Shown here in pieces: positions 41,285 to 50,896 of a stretch of DNA of 64,000 nt (position 1 is its first letter; each line of letters opens with the position of its first letter). Origin of the DNA: Diplonema papillatum (taxonomy: Eukaryota > Euglenozoa > Diplonemea > Diplonemida > Diplonemidae); the NCBI GenBank assembly GCA_030068145.1, contig JAPJBO010000068.1, positions 62,001-126,000 of the forward strand, written 5' to 3'. The notes beneath the pieces were generated by a model. That model was not told the origin of the DNA, made no database searches, and saw only the letters and a program-made list of their open reading frames with translations. Both the position numbers and the translations under genes were made by a program.

Positions 41285-41505
41285 GGTAGTAAACGCGTTT
41301 GTGATTGTCAAAAAGAGACGGTTGTCAGCGGATCATGTTGTACCTATCAAATAGGATTGGAGCCACGTCTCTTTTCTCAAAACAGAAAAGGCACCAAGCC
41401 TCAAGACACTCACAAAGCCAGTAGCAACGCAGTCTCCAAACAGTCTTCAACCCAGTCATAAATCAGCCTCACTACAGTCTCAAAATCAGCAGCAAAGCAG
41501 TAACA
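41285..41505 (+). promoter_or_regulatory. upstream region of the dehydrogenase gene
   Basis: No TATA box is clear. The last ~110 bases are CA-rich with repeated CAGTCTC and CAGTAAC/CAGCA motifs leading to AACAATGG around the start codon, a good start context. AAAAGAGACG and its complement ACGTCTCTTTT (41310 and 41371) could pair. Confidence 0.35.
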
Positions 41506-42149
41506 ATGGTGAAGGTCGCAGTCATTGGATCGGGCATGATGGGACGAGGCATCGCGGCATGTTGCTGCAACGGAGGGAGCGAGGTGAAGATGTATGACAC
41601 CGTGGCGGAGCAGGTGACGGGAGGGGTGCAGGCATCTCAGGGGCTCGTGAAGTTCCTGCTCGACAACGGCGTCGGCAACGCGGACGGCAGCATCACCGCA
41701 GCGGCGACCATCAAAGAAGCGGTGGCGGACGCAGACTTCGTCTTCGAAGCGGTCATCGAAAACGTGGCCATCAAGCAGAAGGTGTTCCGCGAAGTCGAAG
41801 ACAGCGCTCCGGCCACCGCCGTGCTCTGCACGAACACTTCTTCGCTCTCCGTGACGGAAATCTCGAAGGGGCTCAAATCCGCGAAGCAGTTCGTTGCCGC
41901 GCACTTCATAGGACCCGCCCACTTAGTGCCCCTGGTCGAAGTCTGCCCCGCAGAGGGCACCGACGCCGCGGCGGTCGAGAAGGTGCGGGACTACCTGCTG
42001 TCGGTCAACAAGAAGCCGGTGGTGCTGCACAAGGAAATCGAGGGCTTCCTCGCGGCCCGGCTGCAGGCCGCCCTCTACCGGGAGGCCATGCACCTTGTCC
42101 AAGCGGGCGTTGCGTCGCCCGAGGCCGTCGACAGCGCCGTCACCAACGG
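41506..42149 (+). CDS. 3-hydroxyacyl-CoA dehydrogenase family, L-gulonate 3-dehydrogenase-like, exon 1
   Basis: The exon encodes 214 residues plus two bases and ends at a GTATGC donor (42150). VAVIGSGMMGRG (residues 4-15) is the NAD-binding glycine loop. EAVIEN (81-86) and CTNTSSLSV (108-116) hold the usual Glu and Ser of the active site, and AAHFIGPAHLVPLVEV (131-146) gives the catalytic His 133. GFLAARLQAALYREAMHLVQ (180-199) starts the dimer domain, and SPEAVDSAVTNG is the typical lead-in to its second half. The LVPLVEV form and overall length are closer to L-gulonate 3-dehydrogenase (lambda-crystallin) than to fatty-acid enzymes, so oxidation of a sugar acid with NAD is the likelier role. 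The rest of the dimer domain is not found; downstream are exon-end duplicates and a 4.7-kb insertion. Expected in cytosol; no targeting signal is seen. Confidence 0.85.
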
Positions 42150-42329
42150 GTATGCCGGAAATAACCTCCTGTGTTGTGTCTAAACATTACGGCGAATCTG
42201 CTTCAATTTTTGTTCCCTCGTATCCCGATGGGCGGACACAAAATCTGGTTCCCTTATAAGTTTTCCCCCTCCTGGTAAAATGAGTATTTGCGGAGTCCCA
42301 CTTTTCCCAATTTAGCATTTCAAAAATTT

Positions 42330-42770
42330 GCCGGGGCATCAACCACGGCACCGCGCGTGCTCTGATAGCATGGGTGGTCCTGGCTGTGCTGAGCTACCAG
42401 CGTCGGCGAAGGATGCTGGGCTACCTGCTGTCGGTCAACAAGAAGCCGGTGGTGCTGCACAAGGAAATCAAGGGCTTCCTCGCGGCCCGGCTGCAGGACG
42501 CCCTCTACCGGGAGGCCATGCACCTTGTCCAAGCGGGCGTCGCGTCGCCCGAGGCCGTCGACAGCGCCGTCACCAACGGGTATGCCGGAAGAAACCTCCT
42601 GTGTTGTGTCTAAACATTACGGCGAATCTGCTTCAATTTTTGTTCCCTCGTATCCCGATGGGCGAACACAAAATCTGGTTCCCTTAGAAGTTTCCCCCCT
42701 CCTGGTAAAATGAGTATTTGCGGAGTCCCACTTTTCCCAATTTAGCATTTCAGAAATTTTGCCCGGGCAT
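42330..42770 (+). pseudogene. direct duplicate of exon 1 end plus intron start
   Basis: Bases 42421-42579 repeat exon bases 41991-42149 with a few changes (for example K for E in HKEIKGF and D for A in LQDALY), including the GTATGC donor. Bases 42580-42765 repeat intron 42150-42335. No acceptor of the right kind precedes the exon piece, so it is not an obvious alternative exon. Confidence 0.9.
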
Positions 42771-42970
42771 CAACCTCCTGGACAAGGTGCATGGCCTCCC
42801 GGTAGAGGGCGGCGCCTGCAGCCGGGCCGCGAGGAAGCCCTCGATTTCCTTGTGCAGCACCACCGGCTTCTTGTTGACCCACAGCAGGTAGCCCGGCATC
42901 CTTCGCCGACGCTGGTAGCTCAGCACAGCCAGGACCACCCATGCTATCAGAGCACACGCGGTGCCGTGGT
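42770..42970 (-). pseudogene. inverted duplicate of exon 1 end
   Basis: On the minus strand this carries the leader seen at 42337-42420 and the exon piece up to HLVQ. It is followed on plus (42971-43016) by another direct copy of the intron start. The exon end is thus present three times, the third reversed. Confidence 0.9.
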
Positions 42971-43395
42971 GCCGGAAAAAACCTCCTGTGTTGTGTCTAA
43001 ACATTATGGCGAATCTTGGTGTGGTCGGTGGGCCAGTTCCCCGTAGTTCCCCCGTAGTTCAACCAGGGGGGGGGGTGTCGTTTTTTTTTTTGCTTTTTCA
43101 GTTTTTGCTGAGTACTTCAGGGCTGTGATTCTTGATCTTGGCGAGCACTTCCTAGCGACTTTGCACCTTTCTGTCACACAATGTGGACAATTCTGATGAT
43201 ATTTGGCCCACGAAGGTCGGAAAGCCAAGAGGATGAAGAAGAAGACACTGCGTAAAAACAAAATAAAACGACCAAAAAACAAGACGGCACACGTCCTCCG
43301 GAAATTGGAAAGCGAAATTTGTGGGATCTCGACGGTCAAACGGTTCCAACATCTTGATGAAATAACCCAGTCTGCAAACCTGTGACGTTTCTGCG

Positions 43396-45702
43396 CTACA
43401 TCTCCTCGCTGCTTTCACTATCCTCGCTATTAGCTGTCTCGAAGCGCACCTTTTTCAGGGGGGGCTCGTCTTCTTGGGGTTGCTTCTTTCGCTGCCGGGA
43501 GGGAGACCTCGGACGCGGCAAAGCCTCGGGTTCTTCGGTTTTTGCATCCTTCTGTTCCAGGTCATGGAGCAACTTGCCAGCAACAACATTAGCCCGGAAT
43601 CGCATGCTTCGGGCAAGGGCGTGCTGTTTTAGCTCGTCAAGAAGCAACTTCTCATCAGCTTCCTGACATGCAGACACAAGCTTGTCTTTGCTCCAGTTTT
43701 GGCAGGACTTGATACCTCGCCGTTCAGCTTGCTGCACAAGCGCATCCTTTCGCCAATGACTGTCTGCATCGAATCGCCAAGGAATCCTTTTGATGAAGTC
43801 ATTGCGTTCTGCCTGCCACTTTTTCCTGTCGTCATGAGAAACTTGCTTCGCCTTGTAGTGGGTCAACTTCAGCAAACCGCATCGGTCTTTCCTCGCCTGG
43901 ATAGTTTCTATCCTTTGCGCAGCATATTGCTGAATTGTCTTTGGGTAGGGCTGGTGAATGCTCAGGTGAGCGTTGGTGCTCGATAGCTTTGCCCTGATGC
44001 ATTCATCGCGGATGCGCGTGTTTGTCTGCTGTTGCAGGTGACGTTTCATGGATCCAACGGTGCCCTCTATGAGACTCGGTCCTAGCTTTACGGGTCTTGG
44101 GGTATCCGCTGTTGCCTTGCTGTACATGGTCAGCTCTGCAACAATGCCGCAGGCAAACCTGTGGGCAACAGAAGACAGGAAAGCTGAATCTGTTGCCTCG
44201 TCTATGGGTTTAATGGTTGGCATCTGCACGCCGGGACCTCCGTAATAGCTCGCAATAGAGCCAGCCGCGTCTAAGTGGGCTTTCATACGCCGAATGAACT
44301 GCTGAACGGAGTTCCGCTGGCACACAAACTTTACTTCCGGGGCCTTCGTAGGAAATGTCACACCTCGTCTCGCTTTTTCCATCCACAGCGGATTCCCGAA
44401 AATGTCCTTTCCAGTTCGAATTTTTGTGAAATAGAGACCCAGGGTAGCCATCAAATCGCTGGCAAAGCCGGCAGTAAAGTCGTCGTCGAGTACTTCTTCC
44501 CCAGCGTACTGCCAGATTCGCCTCAACGCCGGATATGCAATGATCTCAAATGCTAAACCTATTCGACGGAAGCGCTCCTGGGTACCACGAGGAGTCAGGT
44601 ACATGACGATATTCTTCTTTTTTTTCGAATACTCTGTCGTTTCATCAAAGCTGCCGAGGAAGTCCAAGTACCATCCCAATAGGGTCTTCTGACCAACGGT
44701 GCATGATAGAGACCACGCGGCTGCCCAGGACGTTCCGAATCTCCCTGTCGTCGCCCTCTGCCACAACACACCTTTCAACTCCGGGCCGCCCTGTTCCCGC
44801 AGCCATACAGCAAATGCAGGTGAAGATGCCACGTCGTTCGCTGCTGCACACAGGAACGTCATCTCCTTCCCAATCTTGAGCTCGGTCACAACCCTGCTCA
44901 TCGTCCGATGCAACCTGTGCACTGGTTCGTATACCCGGGGTTGTTTGAGGCCCCCCACACCTGCTCCGCGGTCCGTAAACATACAGCAGAAGCGGTCTTG
45001 CTCGAAAAAGGCATCAGGGCCGAGAACGCCAAGCCCTCGAAGTTCTTGCGTGAGAGACGAGAAGTAGCAACAGATTTCTGTCACTGCGTCTTCCACCATG
45101 CTGCCATCGTGCACGGTTGAAAGGCACGCCTTCAGGAAATGGTGCCTTTGTGATGTTCCTTGCATCCAAGTTGCTGTCAAGTGGATTGCATGCCAATTCT
45201 CGTTAACAGGTGTGCTATCGTGCTGCAAGGCGACATCCTTGTCTTCGATGGCACACAAAAACGAGATATCACGCGCAACCAGGTTGCTCTGCCATGCTCG
45301 CTCAACCCTGAAACGACTCACTTTTACTCGCTGGATAATGAGGAGTACCCGGGGTATGCGTCGGATCTTGACATCTTCCGCCATCAGGCTGTCTACGATA
45401 CCTCGCAGTTCTCCGTCGGCCAGGCCTCCGCCGTCCGTCACCACAGCGCGATTCTTGTCGAGGACTGGTACAAGCACGCAATGGCCGCAACTGAGCTTCC
45501 ACAAGTCCTCTCTGAGAACAACAGGACAGTCGGCCAGACAAACTGTTGAAGGGGGGCCGGTAGCGAGGCGCACATATGTCCCAGCAAGCGCGTAGCCAAC
45601 CGACTTCGCAAGTCCTACGATAGCGTTCCAGTCAGCATTCTCGACGAGAAAACCTTCATGGCGCATTCCACACGGCTTCACGAAAGTAACGTCAATCTTC
45701 AT
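43396..45702 (-). CDS. large transposon protein, putative transposase of unassigned type
   Basis: The frame is open for 786 codons from 45756. The first in-frame ATG is codon 19 (45702), which I take as start; TTGTTGCAG just upstream could instead be an acceptor. The N-terminal ~100 residues are Cys/His-containing, then mixed. Asp residues in LSTVHDGSM (~220) and CMFTDRGAG (~260) followed by HRLHRTMSRVV may belong to an RNase H-like core, but this is a guess. Residues ~640-720 are rich in basic and helical segments: KKWQAERNDFIKRIPWRFD, a WRKDALVQQAERRGIKSC helix, WSKDKLVSACQEAD, and DELKQHALARSMRF, which resembles a SAP-type DNA-binding fold. The end is acidic and basic with Ser. It lies 266 bp downstream of the second element gene, on the same strand. 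A homologous C-terminus occurs at 50324-50851. A role in moving the element is inferred from position only. Confidence 0.7.
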   Translation of the reverse strand: MKIDVTFVKPCGMRHEGFLVENADWNAIVGLAKSVGYALAGTYVRLATGPPSTVCLADCPVVLREDLWKLSCGHCVLVPVLDKNRAVVTDGGGLADGELRGIVDSLMAEDVKIRRIPRVLLIIQRVKVSRFRVERAWQSNLVARDISFLCAIEDKDVALQHDSTPVNENWHAIHLTATWMQGTSQRHHFLKACLSTVHDGSMVEDAVTEICCYFSSLTQELRGLGVLGPDAFFEQDRFCCMFTDRGAGVGGLKQPRVYEPVHRLHRTMSRVVTELKIGKEMTFLCAAANDVASSPAFAVWLREQGGPELKGVLWQRATTGRFGTSWAAAWSLSCTVGQKTLLGWYLDFLGSFDETTEYSKKKKNIVMYLTPRGTQERFRRIGLAFEIIAYPALRRIWQYAGEEVLDDDFTAGFASDLMATLGLYFTKIRTGKDIFGNPLWMEKARRGVTFPTKAPEVKFVCQRNSVQQFIRRMKAHLDAAGSIASYYGGPGVQMPTIKPIDEATDSAFLSSVAHRFACGIVAELTMYSKATADTPRPVKLGPSLIEGTVGSMKRHLQQQTNTRIRDECIRAKLSSTNAHLSIHQPYPKTIQQYAAQRIETIQARKDRCGLLKLTHYKAKQVSHDDRKKWQAERNDFIKRIPWRFDADSHWRKDALVQQAERRGIKSCQNWSKDKLVSACQEADEKLLLDELKQHALARSMRFRANVVAGKLLHDLEQKDAKTEEPEALPRPRSPSRQRKKQPQEDEPPLKKVRFETANSEDSESSEEM

Positions 45703-45968
45703 CTCCCCGTTGTTCCAGGCTTTCCTGACTCGCTCTCGTTCCTTTTCCTGCAACAAACCCCTGCATTGGTTTTGAACACACCGACATTACAAACGTTAAT
45801 TTCTCTTCGTCAGCTAGTCGAATACCCGAGTTGCCGCCGGATAGACAGGCCGTCGCTTCCAATGGACATCCAGAACAAAAGAGAATTGAGACAACAAAAA
45901 ACTATAATTGATCGTCGGGAACACACAAAAAAAGAAATGCCTTTACGATGGAGGCTATCACCAGAAAG

Positions 45969-46922
45969 CTAGATTTTTGCCTCTTTGCGTGGGTTCTCGA
46001 CCTCTGCTTCCTCGTCTGCCTTTCGTTTGAAGCCAACCATTTCAAACATCTTTTTGGCGTTGGCCTTTTCTTGTTCGGACATGCCCCTTGTGAGATCCTT
46101 CCTGGCCGCCACCTTCTTCTTATTTTTAGCAGCTTCTTTTTCTCTGAAAGCTTTTAGGTCTGCTTTCGCGTTCTTTGACAGCTTCTTGGCGAACTTCGGG
46201 CATCGACAACCGTGTCGTACAAACGACGTCCCGTCAGAAAGCCTGTCCGGCGGGTTGCTGACCTTTGTGCCACAAATACAAAGCACCCAAGAGGGTCCGA
46301 ACTTCAGCCCCACCTTGCCGAACCTGTCACACAGCGCCTCCTCCAACTTGTTCGTAATCATCGAGCTACTGTCCGCCCGCGATGTGTATGAGTTGTCGTG
46401 CACTTCCGCGTCGTGTGTTAGCAGGTGCTTTCGGACGTGCTTTGCCGAGTGCTTTTTCAGCTCCAAACGGACCACTATATGGAGGTTCAACTTCTTTTCG
46501 ACGACCTTTTGTAGTCCCGCGTCGTTGAGCACTTCCGTCTCGTCGTCGCGCTCCTTATAAAACCAGCGACGTGCGACACCGGTAGCCCCCCTAAGGAAAG
46601 GAGCGTCTTTCTTTTCTGCAAGCTGGTTTCCGCATTCCAGCAGGTGCGGCCGTATTGTGGACTCGTGGAACGTTTGCAGCGAGCCGTTAGTCATAAAGTC
46701 GGCGTTGTACTTCATGTCTTCTTCCTTCAGGTCGATGGTGTCGCTTTCTTCGGTCTCGCTGTTGTCGTTCTCCTCACGCTCTTCCGTCGTGCGGACTTGG
46801 AGATATTTCGTAAAGCAGTGAAACGTAACGCCGATACAGAATTGCATTTTACGCTTTTGAATTTTGTTTCGTGCCTTTATTTGGGTACTTTCTTTTGTAG
46901 CCAGTTCAATGGAAACGATCAT
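45969..46922 (-). CDS. second transposon gene, Cys/His and Lys-rich protein, 317 aa
   Basis: ATG at 46922 begins MIVSIELATKESTQIK and the frame closes with TAG at 45969. The middle has an acidic patch (EEREENDNSETEESD), then ordinary globular sequence. A cluster CICGTKVSNPPDRLSDG, then HGCRCPKF (residues ~215-245) could bind zinc. The last 75 residues are Lys/Glu-rich helix with KKKVAARK and FKRKADEEAE, suggesting a nuclear, nucleic-acid-binding protein. It is upstream of, and co-directional with, the large gene. No family is recognised. Confidence 0.65.
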   Translation of the reverse strand: MIVSIELATKESTQIKARNKIQKRKMQFCIGVTFHCFTKYLQVRTTEEREENDNSETEESDTIDLKEEDMKYNADFMTNGSLQTFHESTIRPHLLECGNQLAEKKDAPFLRGATGVARRWFYKERDDETEVLNDAGLQKVVEKKLNLHIVVRLELKKHSAKHVRKHLLTHDAEVHDNSYTSRADSSSMITNKLEEALCDRFGKVGLKFGPSWVLCICGTKVSNPPDRLSDGTSFVRHGCRCPKFAKKLSKNAKADLKAFREKEAAKNKKKVAARKDLTRGMSEQEKANAKKMFEMVGFKRKADEEAEVENPRKEAKI

Positions 46923-47056
46923 TTTACGAGAGAGATGATTTGCGCTTTATTTAGAGTTCGAGCTCGCTTGAGATTCCGGATGCAAAAGTCACCTGTAAGG
47001 CGATTGCATCGTATTGGGGTCACATTTCGTTTAGGCTACAGCAGCAGATGTTAGAA

Positions 47057-47109
47057 CACAGAGAAGCATTTCATAAAGCTGTCTAGCTTTATTATGCAAT
47101 GCTTCTCTG
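47057..47109. repeat. hairpin in the transposon's 5' region
   Basis: ACAGAGAAGCATTTCATAAA and its near complement (47084-47109, with a three-base bulge) fold back across four bases. It directly abuts the left end of the MITE at 47112. Confidence 0.85.
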
Positions 47110-47111
47110 TT

Positions 47112-47466
47112 AAATTTAGGGTCAACGACAAAACGGATTCTATATAACTGGATTACGACAAAGTGGATTATTAGTGGATTATAATCCAGTAATAATCCAC
47201 TTTGTCGCTTTTGATAATCCACTTTGTCGCTTCTGACAACCGGCATGAATTATATAGGGGGACCCTTTCACAAAAAGTTCCCACAGGGAAAGTGACTATT
47301 TTGAGCTGTTTGAGTTCATTGAAACCATCAAAAGTGAGCTTAGGTCCGTCATACGGGGCGACAAAGTGGATTAGGCGACAAAGTGGATTGGCGACAAAGT
47401 GGATTATAATCCACTTTGTCGTAATCCAGTTATATAGAATCCACTTTGTCGTTTTCCCTAAATTTA
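47112..47466. mobile_element. 355-bp MITE with ~60-bp inverted ends
   Basis: The left end (TAAATTTAGGG, then ACGACAAA and GGATTCTATATAACTGGATT) matches the reverse of the right end at 47404-47466, with few differences. Extra copies of GACAAAGTGGATTA lie inside each end. A TA flank on both sides would fit a Stowaway/mariner-type MITE. It sits inside the larger transposon, about 190 bp upstream of its 317-codon gene. Confidence 0.85.
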
Positions 47467-47679
47467 AACGCGCCGGTTTGAAGACCCCTGGCGCCCCTGT
47501 CCACCAACACCCCCAAAAAGCCCCAAACCCTTTAACTAACTCCAAAGCCCCCGCAGTCTGAGGGAAACATGAGACCTATGCCCCTCAAGAACCACCAAAA
47601 AAAAAAAGGACACCCCAAGGCCAGTTCCCCGTAGTTCCCCCGTAGTACCCCATGGTTATACCGATCACACCAAATCTGC

Positions 47680-47990
47680 TTCAATTTTTCCCTTATCCCG
47701 ATGGTCTGCGTTCAAGAGCGAAACATGAGACGAAGAACTGGGTGCACACAACACCGCGGTGAAAAAAACACAGGGAGCTAGTCCCTCAAGGGTTCATTCC
47801 CCACTAAGGGAGCCGTACACTCCCCTTTTTACAACTTTCTATCTTCTATTTTGCATCCCTTTCCTAGACGACATCTTCCTCGAAGAAAACTTGATGCTAG
47901 CATCAACCATGCATGAGAGGCAGTGCTCTGCCTAAACAATAAGCTAAGACTATCCCGATGGGAGAACAAAAGCTGGTTCCCTCACAAAGA
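47680..47990. other. intron remainder and dispersed repeat
   Basis: Bases 47678-47705 continue the interrupted intron (TTCAATTTTT, then ATCCCGATGG). Bases 47880-47940 carry the TTGATGCTAGCATCAACCAT repeat (like 23805, 26329 and 2390), with GAGAGGCAGTGCTCTGCCTAA as at 26053. No further dehydrogenase exon is seen. Confidence 0.55.
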
Positions 47991-48300
47991 TTTCCCCCCT
48001 AACACCGGCATATGAACCCCCGGATCTCTTGTAGTAGCACTTATCGTTCTGGCTGCACGCACACTTGTCCGGGTACTTCGTGCAGTCAAGATCCGCATCC
48101 AGCGGGGCTCGCGTTGTTGTCGTACATGCAGTTCGGGTTGTCGTCGCACTTCTGCTGGCTCTGGATGCCGTAGCACTCCTTTTGCTGGCACGTTGAGATC
48201 GACCATTTGCACCCTGTCTTCTTGTCGCAGCACGCGTCGTTGGTGTACTAAGTGAGCTTGCACTCCAAGACCTGCTCTAGCAGCACAAAAGGAAAACCCC
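47991..48300 (-). pseudogene. relic of a Cys-rich (probably secreted) protein exon
   Basis: The minus strand reads DACCDKKTGCKWSISTCQQ, then KECYGIQSQQKCDDNPNCMY and, one frame over, DCTKYPDKCACSQNDKCYY. That is about 16 Cys in ~85 residues, with CC and CxxxxxC spacing typical of extracellular Cys-rich repeats. A stop (CTTAG) and a frame change near 48105 show that it is broken. No signal peptide or flanking exon is visible. Family not identified. Confidence 0.6.
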
Positions 48301-48429
48301 CCCTTGCCCCCCCGCCTCACAAGTCAAACGGGGACTTCAAAAAACCGACCGCTTACTAAAGGGGGGGGGTCGAATAATGACACTGTGTTATTATTCGATT
48401 TGTCGAATAAGAAAAAAAGTTCCGGGTAG

Positions 48430-49020
48430 CCGAACAGTAGCAGGATCAAATAGTGGTAGTGTTTTGAGACAACCAGACATGTGTCAAAGTACGTGCGCTC
48501 GGCTATGATTACAAGTTAGCAGTCTCCCTCTTCCGAATGGCTTTGACGAGAAACCTGCATTCGAACCTAATATTCAACTGAGCCAAAACGCCGGCCTAGT
48601 TGGAATGGCATTGTTTTGCGTTGTTGCATCACCTCGGATATCTTTGTGTTGGACCCTCTGGACCGATTCCTGCCTTGCGATGATTACAAGTTAGCAGTCT
48701 CCCTCTTCCGAATGGCTTTGACGAGAAACCTGCATTCGAACCTAATATCAACTGAGCCAGACCATCGGTCTATTTCTGATGTTATTACGCTCGGGTATCT
48801 TGCGTGGGGCTCTCTCGGCAGTCATGTCGCTCCATTCCTGACTTGCAATGATTGCAAATTAGCAGTCTATGGCGTTGACGAGAAACCTGCATCCGAACCT
48901 AATATTCAACTGAGCCATCGGTCTATTTGGAACGACGTTGTCGCATTGCTCCATTACGCTCGGGTATCTGTCCAGCACTGTCGCTCGATCCATGACTTTG
49001 CGATTTTTACAAGTTAGCAG
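48430..49020. repeat. ~172-bp tandem array
   Basis: Three units share ATGATTACAAGTTAGCAGTC, GACGAGAAACCTGCATTCGA and TCAACTGAGCCA, at about 48505, 48677 and 48847, with a partial unit ending at 49020. Units differ by 10-20%. Confidence 0.85.
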
Positions 49021-49345
49021 CCATTGGATTGAATTCACTCATGTAACGGCAAACTCCACTGACTCGTGTTTTTTAGGTGGCGTTTAGGGGTTCCTGTCCA
49101 CGGATTTCATTATGACGTGCCTGATGATATTTCAGTACTTTCAGGAATCTCATTGGATTGAATTCACTCATGTACCGGCATACTCCACTGACACGTGTTT
49201 TTTGGGTGGCGTTTAGGGGTTCCTGTCCACGGATTCCATTATTCCGCCTGATGATATTACAGTACTTTCAGGAATCTCATTGGATTGAATTCACTCATGT
49301 AACGGCAAACTCCACTGACACGTGTTTTTTTTTTTTTTTTTGAGT
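49020..49345. repeat. ~125-bp satellite, first block
   Basis: About 2.5 units each carry TCATTGGATTGAATTCACTC, then ACTCCACTGACACGTG, a T run and GTTCCTGTCCACGGATT. Other blocks are at 50095-50320 and 56490-57125, in the same orientation. Confidence 0.9.
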
Positions 49346-50094
49346 GGCGTTTTGGGCAGCATACTAGCTCTGACCTCGACCCCCGAGCCCAGAACTGGTA
49401 AACTGGTCTGTATCCAAATTTGGTGCACAGGGGGTGTTGCAGGAGGGCAGCCACCCCCGTTCGGCAACGAATGCCTGCAGAGCGAAGTCGTACCGGATAG
49501 CGGTGGGATGGTGGACAAAGAACGAAGAAAGCCATACGCCTGCTACGGGAAACAAAGGGACGAACAGCGTCAATGAAGGGCCGATTGCAGCAGCCTTGGG
49601 TTAGTCATCATATTTTGCGCATGGCCCCTCTTTGTCGACGCACGCTTCATACTCCGGCCACGTGGCGAAGTTCAGCGTTCTTGGGCTCGCAATCCACGCA
49701 TTGAGCATAGCGCTCCTCGGGATGCCGCTCCACGTTCATACGGGCCATTGAGCCCGAGCATTAGCACGTCGGTCAGCGTCTGCTCGTGAAGCCTCTTCTT
49801 GGCTTTTGTCGACGTGCTTCTCCGCATTGGTGCCACACTGTGGCACCCGGTGGTTGAACACGGTGGTAGTACACTGTGGTACCCCGTGATAGCACACTGT
49901 GGTACCCCGTGGTGCACACTGGTACCCTGTACACACTGTAGTACACAGTGTGAAGTACACTGTGGGTAGCCGGTTCCTCCGGGAAAATAATAATAGCTGA
50001 GATTTTTTTTTTTTTTTTGACCCAGACCAGTTTCCAGACCAACTCTGGTCTGGCGACCAGCTGACCCCCCCCAAGCTAGTAGGCTGGTTTTGGG
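49346..50094. other. spacer with palindromic GTGGTACC-type repeats
   Basis: Bases 49828-49970 are a run of short imperfect repeats around CACTGTGGTACCCCGTG, each nearly self-complementary. The rest shows nothing recognisable. Confidence 0.6.
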
Positions 50095-50320
50095 ATTTCA
50101 TTATTGCACGCGCCTGATGACATTACAGTACTTTCAGGAATCTCATTGGATTGAATTCACTCATGTAACGGCAAACTCCACTGACACGTGTTTTTGGGTG
50201 GTGTTTAGGGGTTCCTGTCTACGGGTTTCATTATTGCGCGCCTGATGACATTGCAGTACTTTCAGGAATCTCATTGGATTGAATTCACTCATGTAACGGC
50301 ATACTCCACTGACACGTGTT
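50095..50320. repeat. ~125-bp satellite, second block
   Basis: Two units match 49020-49345. The block ends at GACACGTG, after which coding sequence homologous to the transposon protein starts at once. Confidence 0.9.
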
Positions 50321-50323
50321 GAT

Positions 50324-50851
50324 GCACATGTATCAGAATGCATCGAAACCCTTGCAGAGCGCAAGCAGCGGCTTGGCCAGCTAAAGCTTGAGAGGATGCG
50401 GAACAAAGAGCAACAGTCTGCGAGGGCCACAGAGTGGAGGGAACGGAGAAACCATCTGATTGCATCGATCACACGAAGGTTTGACTGCGACGTCAGCGGG
50501 TGGTCGAAGGCACAACTAGTTGAGCAGGCCCTAGCTCGTGGCTTAAAGTCTTGTCAGATTTGGTCCAAAGCAAAGCTAGTAGCAGCAGTCAAAGCAGCAG
50601 ACAAGACCTTACGCGTTGACGACCTTCGACAGTACGCTTCTGCGCGAGGGTGTCCAGTGTCGAGGGGCTCCACCCATAGTCTGCTCAAGAAATTGGCTGT
50701 GTTTGATGGGAGGGATGAGGTTCTTCGCAGCCAGCCCGAATCCGCCAATGTTGCAAACACCACAGCTGAAGATACATCCGACGGGAGTGAAGATGATTCA
50801 GAATCCTGTTCCGATGACACAGACGAGCGGGTTAAGCGTAGGAAGTTGTAA
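50324..50851 (+). pseudogene. C-terminal fragment of a transposon protein related to 43396-45702
   Basis: About 175 codons align with the end of the large transposon protein: ECIETLAERKQRLGQLKLER, then WRERRNHLIASITRRFDCD, WSKAQLVEQALARGLKSCQ and WSKAKLVAAVKAADKTLRVD correspond in order, followed by an acidic/Ser tail and TAA. The frame is open back to the satellite border at 50324, so the N-terminal part has been lost. Identity is moderate, so it belongs to a different family of the same kind. Confidence 0.8.
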
Positions 50852-50896
50852 CGATCTTGCTCTAGCTGACTCTCTCCTCTTTCTGATCCGGTGGCG

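Larger units (their letters stand above)
43017..47672 (-). mobile_element. 4,656-bp TIR transposon inserted in the dehydrogenase intron
   Basis: The ends read TGGTGTGGTCGGT at 43017 and, reversed, TGGTGTGATCGGT at 47672. A second inverted block (GGGGTGTC, then a T run) follows at 43072 and 47616. AATCT directly flanks both ends (43012-43016 and 47673-47677). The unoccupied site GGCGAATCTGCTTCAATTTT is present at 42191 and 42621, in the duplicated copies of the same intron. The element carries two genes on the minus strand (45969-46922 and 43396-45702) and, between the first gene and the right end, a 355-bp MITE. A 5-bp duplication with these ends does not match a superfamily I can name with confidence. 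It looks whole. Confidence 0.9.

Noticed and set aside
43203-43385. 60-codon Lys-rich plus frame at the left end of the large transposon
   Set aside because: It lacks an early ATG and runs antisense to the element's genes; its composition follows from a purine-rich stretch.
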